A stretch of 5,103 nucleotides of DNA from an uncultured euryarchaeote (GTDB lineage: Archaea; Thermoplasmatota; Poseidoniia; Poseidoniales; Thalassarchaeaceae). Positions within the stretch are counted from its first letter, which is position 1. Each line of letters starts with the position of its first letter. The notes beneath the pieces were generated by a model. The model was not told the origin of the DNA and made no database searches. It was given only the letters and a program-made list of their open reading frames with translations. The DNA lies in contig CALEIW010000048.1 in assembly GCA_937876055.1 (NCBI GenBank), forward strand, positions 1 through 5,103, read 5' to 3'. The position numbers and the translations under genes were made by a program. This document shows, piece by piece, positions 1 through 5,103 of this stretch.

Positions 1-140
1 TTTACCCCCGCTAAATTCAATCGTTCTTCCATTTTTTTTAGCGAAAATCCACAATCAACAACCACCCTTGTGTCACCTGTAGAAAGTAGTGTGGCATTAC
101 CACGGCTACCACTCCCAAGGTGAGTTATGTCTAAGGTCAT
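1..140 (-). CDS. MBL-fold metallo-hydrolase, YycJ/WalJ-like, N-terminal fragment
   Basis: Only the first 46 codons lie in the window; the gene continues past the left edge. The translation begins MTLDITHLGSGSRGNATLL and continues with TRVVVDCGFSLKKMEERL. The G-S-G-S-R-G-N-A-T segment at residues 9-17, followed by a hydrophobic strand ending V-D-C-G at 28-31 and then a helix with M-E-E-R-L, is the typical start of the YycJ/WalJ branch of the metallo-beta-lactamase fold. In that branch SGSxGN is followed by (V/L)D-x-G. Family members are cytoplasmic metal-dependent hydrolases, some with nuclease activity, usually about 250-270 residues long. The HxHxDH metal-binding motif would lie outside the window, so catalysis cannot be verified. 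The ATG at 140-138 is the only plausible start: upstream in frame there is no ATG, GTG or TTG before a stop at 176-174. No Shine-Dalgarno is visible before it. The gene is divergent from the giant secreted-protein gene and probably functionally unrelated. Confidence 0.78.
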   Translation of the reverse strand, partial: MTLDITHLGSGSRGNATLLSTGDTRVVVDCGFSLKKMEERLNLAGV

Positions 141-194
141 TGAATCAGTAAACGCGGCGTGGCTGTAAGGTCTTCAATGCAACCCAAGATGGAG

Positions 195-203
195 AATATA
201 ATT
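195..203 (-). promoter_or_regulatory. Candidate TATA box for the hydrolase gene
   Basis: Read on the minus strand this is AATTATATT, resembling an archaeal TATA element (TTTATATA-like). It lies about 56-63 bases upstream of the hydrolase ATG at 140. With the usual TATA-to-start distance of about 25 bases, transcription would begin near 170, giving a leader of about 30 bases. The stretch is AT-rich on both strands and could instead serve the plus-strand gene, giving it a leader of over 100 bases that includes the hairpin at 232-248. The call rests on sequence resemblance and on archaeal ancestry, which is itself inferred. Confidence 0.3.
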
Positions 204-231
204 CACTAATTCCCTAGGTCTCTCACGTACG

Positions 232-248
232 CGACGGCATAGCCGTCG
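232..248. repeat. Perfect 7-bp inverted repeat in the spacer
   Basis: CGACGGC at 232-238 is the exact reverse complement of GCCGTCG at 242-248, with a 3-base ATA loop. No T-run follows, and both neighbouring genes start from this spacer rather than end in it, so a terminator is unlikely. It could be an operator for a dimeric regulator, or a hairpin in the 5' leader of the plus-strand gene, whose start lies 91 bases downstream. Confidence 0.55.
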
Positions 249-328
249 GATAACAATATGTGTAGTATGTCCGAACGACGCTCCATCACCGTCATAAGTC
301 AAACAAGAGCGCTTAGGGATGTCCACCA

Positions 329-333
329 GAGGT
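329..333 (+). promoter_or_regulatory. Shine-Dalgarno-like GAGGT before the giant gene
   Basis: GAGGT is complementary to the ACCTC core at the 3' end of 16S rRNA and sits 6 bases before the ATG at 340. This decides between two in-frame ATGs: the one at 319 has only AGGG directly abutting it, and starting there would add seven residues (MSTRGHT) ahead of the natural Arg-Arg-Lys start of the signal peptide. Confidence 0.55.
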
Positions 334-339
334 CATACC

Positions 340-423
340 ATGCGACGAAAGCAAACCGCGTTTCTCGTTACATTGTTGATTTTGAGTAGCCTTGTCTTCG
401 TTTCCCAAACTAGGCCACAGGCA
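340..423 (+). other. Signal peptide of the giant protein
   Basis: Residues 1-5 (MRRKQ) form a positively charged n-region. Residues 6-22 (TAFLVTLLILSSLVFVS) are a hydrophobic core, followed by polar QT and a Pro-rich stretch (RPQAPVSS). This is a Sec-type export signal. The cleavage position is uncertain, after about Ser22 or as late as Ala28. There is no lipobox Cys, so a lipoprotein is unlikely. Export makes Ca2+ binding by the downstream repeats sensible, since free calcium is high outside the cell. Confidence 0.8.
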
Positions 424-3400
424 CCAGTATCATCTGTCGACCCACCAGATACGCCAGGTTCAGGGCCTATGGCTGTTGACCAAGACGAAGACTTAATTCC
501 TGATATCCATGAAGTGATTTTTGGTGAACCTAGACATATCGATACACCCTTTGGAGTTGTAGTTGTTGAAGGTCTAGACCCAATGAATGGTTCGGATAAT
601 ATCACCGATTTTGATAGAGATGGCGCTAGCGCATTGATGGAATATTGTTGGCCATGGACTTTGGAAACTTGCTTTACAGAGCGTCTTTCACTAACAGGTA
701 AATCTCCGGATGAAACAGAATCTGGATTTAGAGAGTATTTAGATCCACGAGAATCTGATACAGACGGAGATGGTCTTCCAGATGGGTATGAAATTTACAT
801 GTGTACTGAAGGAGGTGCTGGTTACCAAAATCCATCAACTAGTGAATGGACTTGTCTATACTTTGACCCCTTAGATAATTCAGATGCAATTGAAGATGCA
901 GACCTCTGTATTGAACAGGCCAGTGAATGGGGTTGTGGGGATGGATTTGACGTAAATCGAGACGGGGAAATAGATCTAGATGAAAGATACACTAATTCCG
1001 AAGAATATTGGTTCGGTACGCCCTCAGATTGGCTAACAGAAAGGGATGGTCTGTGGTGTGCTGGAATAATGCCTAAATTGCATCCTGATGCCTGTCAGGA
1101 TGAGGTTCAGAGACCTACCGGTGATATTGGATGGTTGGGAAGCGACCCTCGTCGTATGGACTCCGATCATTATACTTGGAGTGAATTATTTCCAACCAGT
1201 CTAGCAGTGCCCGGAGATGGTATCCCTGATGGTTGGGAGGCATACTATGGGCTTGATCCAAGAAATGCAAGTGATGCGACCCTAGATTCTGATTCGGACG
1301 GATGGGATATCGATAGAGACGGATTTATTATTCCTGATTCATCAATTGCGACAGCTCGTTGGGGCGAGGCATTCAGCAATTATGAAGAATATTTGATTCA
1401 CATGGACAGCGGCCACTGGGTTCGTCCTGGATTAAGGGGGACCATGTTGACGCACCAATTGGATGAAGTAATGCTGTTCGACCAAGGAACAAATCCAATG
1501 TTGGTTGATGGAAGGGTACATACTGTTCTAACGGATAATCCACGAGATCGTCTACTCGTAGGTTCAGCATATGGAATAACAGCGATAGATCCTTTTGAGG
1601 GTATTTCTTCAACCTTTGATTTGCCGATTGGCATGGAATTATTCACTATGATTCGTTGGAATCCATCTTCCGAGGATTACCTTATTTTGGGGACTAATCA
1701 TGGGGTACATTCTCTAATCCTAGAAAATGGATTGCCACAGATGGATACATTGTCAGATTCAAACTTAGGATCAATTCAAGTGATAGAACACTTAGAAACA
1801 GGTAGCGGGGATTTGGATTTAATTTTACTCGGCCACGGTTCAAATGCCTGGAGAATTACAATATCCGAACCATCTTCGGGATCTGGTAACCCCGACTTTA
1901 GTGAAGCGATTGCGATACAAGAACTAACCCAAATGTTGGACCCGCTTGGCGCATCATTCACCGAAGTCATTCACGTTCCAATGCCCGGTAGGGGACCAAT
2001 GTTGATTGTCGGAACCGATAGTGGAATGATTCGATGGGATACAACAGATGGAACCTCATCTACAGGTGAACCATTCTGGATATACACTACAGAGGATGCA
2101 GAAGAATACGTGCAATTCGCTGACTTGCTGAATCAATCAAAGTCGGCTGTGGTCAATGTCATGGAGTTAGCCGGTCCAGTAGCCACTGACGGCTCATTAG
2201 AGGAAGTGACTGGGGTTTGGTTAGGAACTCCCGGAGGACTTCACCTGATTGACCTAGATTTGTTTGTTGGACTTCCCAAACAGGCATTCAACACAGATAG
2301 AATGTTCAACATAGATCGATGGGAAGAAGGAGCCAACGACATCCACTCAATCCATGCAGTAGATGGACAGATATTGTTGGGCTCAAGGGATGGAACATGG
2401 TGCCTAGAAGGAGGTTCACAGGGAGTTCTAGGCATTGATGAAAACCAAACGAGGATGCCAGGTCTTGTGACTTCCCTTACAACTTTCATTCATGATGGAA
2501 AGCAGTATTTGTTTGCTGGAGTTTCTCCCGGGGAATACATGAACATCATGCCAATAAATCCCCAATCTATGGATTCGGATTTAGATGGAATGCCGGATGG
2601 CTGGGAGTTTATTTACGGACTAGATCCTACCGACCCCTACGACCGATTTAGGGATGCAGATGCTGATGGGGTATTCTTCGACATTGATGGAGTCAGTTTT
2701 AACAGAGAATGGTCTAACCTCGACGAGTATAGATTCGTCAATACTAGTGAAGGAGGGTTCAATGGAACAGATCCAAGAAACATCGACACCGATGGCGATG
2801 GTCTGACTGACGGGCAGGAATATTGGGGATGGTTTGCAGATTCTACAGACTTCTCTTGTCATTACCTAAATGACGAGTATATTTGTGATGGTGAAGTGGG
2901 AGAGGCCGCTTTAGATGTACACCTATCCGGTTGGTTGAATTCTGGTGCAGGAGGAGGCACTGATGGGCCTACCGATCCAACCAGTTTAGACAGCGACGGA
3001 GATGGAATGCCGGATGGCTGGGAAATTGAACACCGCCGCTGGATTGGCGACGTGTATACAGGTGGCAACCTGTGGACATTAGACCCTAGAGACCCCTCTG
3101 ATGCAACTATGGATGCCGATGGAGATGGCTTGGATAATGTCTGTGAATACAAGTGGGGTCTATACGTAGAAAGTGTTGCACTAGAGGGTTTACCAACTCA
3201 TGGAGAAAATGCTAGTGCCGCCTTGACTTGGACGAAGACGGATCCGAATAATCCTGATTCAGATGGTGATTCTTTACCAGATGGCTGGGAAGCTCGCTAT
3301 CAATGTTCATGGGGTAGAAATAATCGTGGTATAAATCCACTAAATGGCTCGGACGCACTCAATAATCCAGATGGAGATGGATTTGATGTTAACCACGATG

Positions 3401-5103
3401 GAGTACTTGATGTCAACGAGAGTCTTGTAAATTGGCTCGAATACCACCTTAAGGACCAAATAATCTATTCAGATTCTACTAATTCGGGGCTTGCTTTCCC
3501 TGAAAACTTCACAACTTTACTTACTCATGAATCCTGGTTAGGGTTTGCAGGTGATTCATTCGGCGACCAAACTAGTACTGCATATCGTAGCCTGGTTAAT
3601 GGTACGACGAGTGAGGACGTCGGTGCCGCTAACCCACTTGATTCTGATTCTGATAGGGATGGCATTCCAGATGGATGGGAATTCTACCATGCGCGTTGGA
3701 GTTTATTCGATGAATCTTGGACATTAAATCCTGTCAACGAAGCGGATCAAGTCGGCGACCCCGATGGAGATGGGATGAACAATTGGGAAGAGTATAACGT
3801 AATTGATGGCAATTTAAGTGAAATAGACGATCTTACAACGGTGCCTCAATTTTACTTACTTCATGTCGGAGGGGAATTACTTGCTACCCCTTGGCTGTCG
3901 GCGGAATCAACGCTATCGTTCGGAACTTTCCTCACTGAAGAAGACATACAACTCAGGGGATACACTGCAGATCCCAATGAGCCAGATACCGATGGAGATG
4001 GTTTACTCGATGGCATTGAATTAATGTTCACAAGATGGAATGCAACGGATGAAACATGGACTCTTAACCCGCTCATCGCGGGTGATGGTAACTATGATTC
4101 AGATCGAGATGGTATCACTGATTTAGTGGAATTGAACCTTACAAACAAAAATCCACAGAACGGAGGTCTTTCTCCTCCTGACGCGCCTAGATTATGGGAA
4201 CAGGCAGAATCTCTAGACCCAGATGAAGCCGTAAATCGAGTATACCGTATTCTATTCAACAAGGAAGGTAGAGCGGAAATTGCTCTAGAGCAATTCGATG
4301 ATTGGCAAAATGGAGGGCCCGCCAAACCACTTCTTCTTGCTTTACTTGGTATCACCGATCCTAATTCTGACGACACCGATAGAGATGGTATGAGTGATGG
4401 ATATGAGTATTGGTTCACTGAATGGGATTTAGAGGATAACATTTGGACGATGAATCCACTCACAGACACCGATATTAATGTCGATAGTGATGATGACTCA
4501 TTCGATTGTAATGGGGATGGGTATATTTCAGATTCAGAATCTTTCGATAATCTAGCTGAGTATGATGCTCGTGTATACGGTAAGCGCTCGGCTATCGACA
4601 CCATTCCAAATGGAACAGGGTTGGTGTCGTACGGTCAGGATACCATCACCGCATACATGCAAGAAAGAGGTATGTCCGAGCAGGCTGCGGCAGATCAATT
4701 GTGGATTCTATTCTCGACCAAGGACATCGAATCTAGTGATAGGGCTGGTCTGATTAACGCAATAGATCCTGATAATTTTAATTTCAGTCTCGCAGGTGTT
4801 TCCGACCCAACAAATTCAGATTCAGATAGCGATGGTTTACCTGATGGTTGGGAATTTTGCTACTCAATATACGGGGAATGGTTACCAGTCAACGACTATC
4901 GTTGGTCATTGAATCCACTCAATCCGTTAGATATTGATTATGACCCAGATGCTGATGGTTGGTATGACAGGACAATTTTTGACATCCCAGCAGAACAAGG
5001 AGTTTGGGAAAATAGAGAATTTACTCCCGCTCGTGTTAATGAACAAATCATTCCTTCTAACTCTGAATTATACTTCACGAACCTAATGGAATACAATAAC
5101 GGA
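340..5103 (+). CDS. Giant secreted TSP3-repeat / beta-propeller protein (3'-partial)
   Basis: One open frame of 1588 codons runs to the right edge without a stop, so the protein is longer than shown. Order of parts: signal peptide (1 to about 24), Pro-rich linker (25-46), Cys-rich calcium-repeat zone (47-345), probable seven-bladed beta-propeller (about 393-738), then composite calcium-binding modules (745 to the edge). The repeats follow DxDxDGxPDGWE, as in thrombospondin type 3 repeats, whose Asp side chains bind Ca2+. Three EF-hand-type loops are also present. The protein is strongly acidic and has about 17 N-x-S/T sequons, which is not clearly above chance. The role is probably structural or adhesive at the cell surface; no catalytic motif was recognised. 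Any C-terminal anchor or sorting signal would lie beyond the window. I cannot assign a gene name. Start chosen at 340 from the GAGGT site and signal-peptide shape; an in-frame ATG at 319 is the alternative. Confidence 0.9.
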   Translation, partial: MRRKQTAFLVTLLILSSLVFVSQTRPQAPVSSVDPPDTPGSGPMAVDQDEDLIPDIHEVIFGEPRHIDTPFGVVVVEGLDPMNGSDNITDFDRDGASALMEYCWPWTLETCFTERLSLTGKSPDETESGFREYLDPRESDTDGDGLPDGYEIYMCTEGGAGYQNPSTSEWTCLYFDPLDNSDAIEDADLCIEQASEWGCGDGFDVNRDGEIDLDERYTNSEEYWFGTPSDWLTERDGLWCAGIMPKLHPDACQDEVQRPTGDIGWLGSDPRRMDSDHYTWSELFPTSLAVPGDGIPDGWEAYYGLDPRNASDATLDSDSDGWDIDRDGFIIPDSSIATARWGEAFSNYEEYLIHMDSGHWVRPGLRGTMLTHQLDEVMLFDQGTNPMLVDGRVHTVLTDNPRDRLLVGSAYGITAIDPFEGISSTFDLPIGMELFTMIRWNPSSEDYLILGTNHGVHSLILENGLPQMDTLSDSNLGSIQVIEHLETGSGDLDLILLGHGSNAWRITISEPSSGSGNPDFSEAIAIQELTQMLDPLGASFTEVIHVPMPGRGPMLIVGTDSGMIRWDTTDGTSSTGEPFWIYTTEDAEEYVQFADLLNQSKSAVVNVMELAGPVATDGSLEEVTGVWLGTPGGLHLIDLDLFVGLPKQAFNTDRMFNIDRWEEGANDIHSIHAVDGQILLGSRDGTWCLEGGSQGVLGIDENQTRMPGLVTSLTTFIHDGKQYLFAGVSPGEYMNIMPINPQSMDSDLDGMPDGWEFIYGLDPTDPYDRFRDADADGVFFDIDGVSFNREWSNLDEYRFVNTSEGGFNGTDPRNIDTDGDGLTDGQEYWGWFADSTDFSCHYLNDEYICDGEVGEAALDVHLSGWLNSGAGGGTDGPTDPTSLDSDGDGMPDGWEIEHRRWIGDVYTGGNLWTLDPRDPSDATMDADGDGLDNVCEYKWGLYVESVALEGLPTHGENASAALTWTKTDPNNPDSDGDSLPDGWEARYQCSWGRNNRGINPLNGSDALNNPDGDGFDVNHDGVLDVNESLVNWLEYHLKDQIIYSDSTNSGLAFPENFTTLLTHESWLGFAGDSFGDQTSTAYRSLVNGTTSEDVGAANPLDSDSDRDGIPDGWEFYHARWSLFDESWTLNPVNEADQVGDPDGDGMNNWEEYNVIDGNLSEIDDLTTVPQFYLLHVGGELLATPWLSAESTLSFGTFLTEEDIQLRGYTADPNEPDTDGDGLLDGIELMFTRWNATDETWTLNPLIAGDGNYDSDRDGITDLVELNLTNKNPQNGGLSPPDAPRLWEQAESLDPDEAVNRVYRILFNKEGRAEIALEQFDDWQNGGPAKPLLLALLGITDPNSDDTDRDGMSDGYEYWFTEWDLEDNIWTMNPLTDTDINVDSDDDSFDCNGDGYISDSESFDNLAEYDARVYGKRSAIDTIPNGTGLVSYGQDTITAYMQERGMSEQAAADQLWILFSTKDIESSDRAGLINAIDPDNFNFSLAGVSDPTNSDSDSDGLPDGWEFCYSIYGEWLPVNDYRWSLNPLNPLDIDYDPDADGWYDRTIFDIPAEQGVWENREFTPARVNEQIIPSNSELYFTNLMEYNNG
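478..1323 (+). repeat. N-terminal TSP3-like repeats, Cys-rich zone
   Basis: Calcium-repeat units in order: a degenerate one at 478-513 (DQDEDLIPDIHE), a short DFDRDG unit ending MEY at 607-645, a canonical DTDGDGLPDGYE at 757-792, an EF-hand-type loop at 949-984, PGDGIPDGWE at 1210-1239, and DSDSDGWDIDRDG at 1285-1323. Eight cysteines (residues 103, 111, 155, 172, 190, 199, 240, 252) fall in this zone. That even number in an exported segment suggests up to four disulfides. Only seven more cysteines occur in the remaining 1336 residues. Confidence 0.8.
949..984 (+). other. EF-hand-type calcium loop 1
   Basis: Residues 204-215 read DVNRDGEIDLDE and match the 12-position loop: D at 1, N at 3, D at 5, G at 6, I at 8, D at 9, E at 12. 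This is better than the surrounding TSP3 units and would be expected to bind one Ca2+. The same pattern occurs in dockerins and extracellular EF-hand proteins. Confidence 0.75.
1516..2553 (+). other. Probable seven-bladed beta-propeller domain
   Basis: Seven units share the pattern: hydrophobic strand, loop, hydrophobic strand ending in G, then a turn often containing G, then another strand. Approximate residues are 393-417 (LLVGSAYGITAID), 433-460 (LILGTNHGVHSLI), 479-507 (LILLGHGSNAWRIT), 541-567 (LIVGTDSGMIRWD), 604-638 (VWLGTPGGLHLID), 667-690 (ILLGSRDGTWCLE) and 710-738 (LFAGVSPGEYMNI). This resembles YVTN, Reg_prop or WD-like propeller blades. Seven is a common blade number. The domain lacks the Asp-rich repeats found on both sides, so it interrupts the calcium-repeat array. 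Propellers usually bind ligands or partners; none can be named here. The fold is inferred from strand pattern only. Confidence 0.6.
2584..2606 (+). repeat. 23-base exact repeat, copy 1
   Basis: The stretch from GATGGAATGCCG to GGCTGGGA, encoding D-G-M-P-D-G-W-E, is identical base for base to 3001-3023. Other units encoding nearly the same peptide use different codons, for example GATGGTTTACCTGATGGTTG at 4831-4850. Confidence 0.85.
3001..3023 (+). repeat. 23-base exact repeat, copy 2
   Basis: Second copy of the 2584-2606 stretch, 417 bases (139 codons) downstream and in the same frame. The identity ends at the third base of the Glu codon (GAG in copy 1, GAA in copy 2). Confidence 0.85.
3385..3420 (+). 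other. EF-hand-type calcium loop 2
   Basis: Residues 1016-1027 read DVNHDGVLDVNE, matching D-x-N-x-D-G-x-L-D-x-x-E. It is nearly the same as loop 1 (DVNRDGEIDLDE). It directly follows an NPDGDGF unit, so TSP3-type and EF-hand-type ligands are contiguous here. Confidence 0.75.
4504..4539 (+). other. EF-hand-type calcium loop 3
   Basis: Residues 1389-1400 read DCNGDGYISDSE: D at 1, N at 3, D at 5, G at 6, I at 8, S at 9, E at 12. It follows a VDSDDDSF segment and precedes an LAEY ending, the same position within its module as loop 2. A cysteine sits at position 2 of the loop. Confidence 0.7.

Larger units (their letters stand above)
141..339. other. Divergent intergenic spacer with both promoters
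   Basis: This 199-base spacer separates two genes transcribed away from each other, so the promoters of both should lie here. It contains an AT-rich stretch around 195-203, a perfect inverted repeat at 232-248, and a Shine-Dalgarno-like site at 329-333. I looked for a tRNA or other structured RNA gene and saw none: there is no convincing GTTCRANNC T-loop on either strand. I saw no small reading frame worth calling. Confidence 0.7.
2572..5103 (+). repeat. C-terminal array of composite calcium-binding modules
   Basis: Eight canonical DxDxDGxxDGxE-type units start at 2572, 2785, 2989, 3256, 3646, 3985, 4372 and 4819. Most are followed about 30-45 residues later by a second Asp-rich loop that often ends in E-Y: 2653-2691, 3112-3150, 3370-3420, 3757-3795, 4096-4131, 4483-4539 and from 4936. 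Between the two loops the later modules share W-x6-W-T-L-N-P, seen at residues 1127-1131 and 1240-1244, with variants W-T-L-D-P at 912-916, W-T-M-N-P at 1369-1373, W-S-L-N-P at 1522-1526, and I-N-P-L at 998-1001. Unit spacing is uneven (68-149 residues) because variable inserts separate the modules. The array is still running at the window edge. Confidence 0.85.

Noticed and set aside
232..248. Inverted repeat as a transcription terminator
   Set aside because: No T-run follows on either strand, and both neighbouring genes begin, rather than end, at this spacer.
319..339. Upstream in-frame ATG as the start of the giant protein
   Set aside because: It would add MSTRGHT before the charged n-region of the signal peptide and has poor ribosome-site spacing. 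The ATG at 340 has GAGGT six bases upstream. It remains possible.
333..3152. Several 64-96-residue minus-strand open frames opposite the giant gene
   Set aside because: All overlap a strongly supported coding frame with signal peptide and repeats. Their composition mirrors the sense codons, and none shows a ribosome site or family motif.
4092..4604. A 170-residue Ser-rich open frame on the minus strand
   Set aside because: It lies wholly inside the giant plus-strand gene. Its Ser/Ile/Pro-rich composition is what the reverse complement of GAT- and GGA-rich repeat codons produces. It has no recognisable domain.
3545..4753. Two short plus-strand frames (3545-3727 and 4562-4753)
   Set aside because: Both are out-of-frame shadows within the continuous giant frame and have no recognisable motif.
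2572..4854. Regularly recurring GATGG-type sequence, possible CRISPR or DNA-level repeat array
   Set aside because: The recurrence is at the peptide level (DGxPDGWE) with varied codons and uneven spacing, all in one reading frame. There are no uniform repeats or spacers.

Overview
The window most resembles a chromosomal segment from an uncultivated marine archaeon, with Marine Group II (Candidatus Poseidoniales) as the best guess. The basis is a very large secreted protein built from Asp-rich calcium-binding repeats of the DxDxDGxPDGWE type, which I associate with that group, plus an AT-rich TATA-like element between two divergent genes. This assignment is inference. Bacteria such as Planctomycetes, Chloroflexi and Bacteroidetes carry similar repeats, and no marker gene is present to settle it.

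Layout. Bases 1-140 hold the first 46 codons of a minus-strand gene for a metallo-beta-lactamase-fold hydrolase of the YycJ/WalJ-like type, which runs off the left edge. Bases 141-339 form a divergent intergenic spacer with an AT-rich TATA-like stretch, a perfect 7-bp inverted repeat, and a Shine-Dalgarno-like GAGGT before the second gene. From 340 to the right edge there is one uninterrupted plus-strand reading frame of 1588 codons with no stop, so the gene is cut off by the window.

The giant protein has an N-terminal signal peptide, a short Pro-rich linker and a Cys-rich N-terminal zone with thrombospondin-type-3-like (TSP3-like) calcium repeats. A run of about seven beta-strand units, probably a seven-bladed beta-propeller, follows at about residues 393-738. 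A long C-terminal array of composite calcium-binding modules then runs to the edge. From residue about 884 the modules share a signature (DGWE, then W, then W-T-L-N-P, then a second Asp-rich loop and an E-Y ending). Variable inserts separate them. Three sites also match the canonical 12-residue EF-hand loop pattern.

The two genes are divergent, and nothing suggests a shared pathway: the hydrolase is presumably cytoplasmic, and the giant protein is presumably exported and Ca2+-stiffened, acting at the cell surface or outside the cell. No RNA gene, mobile element or CRISPR array is seen.
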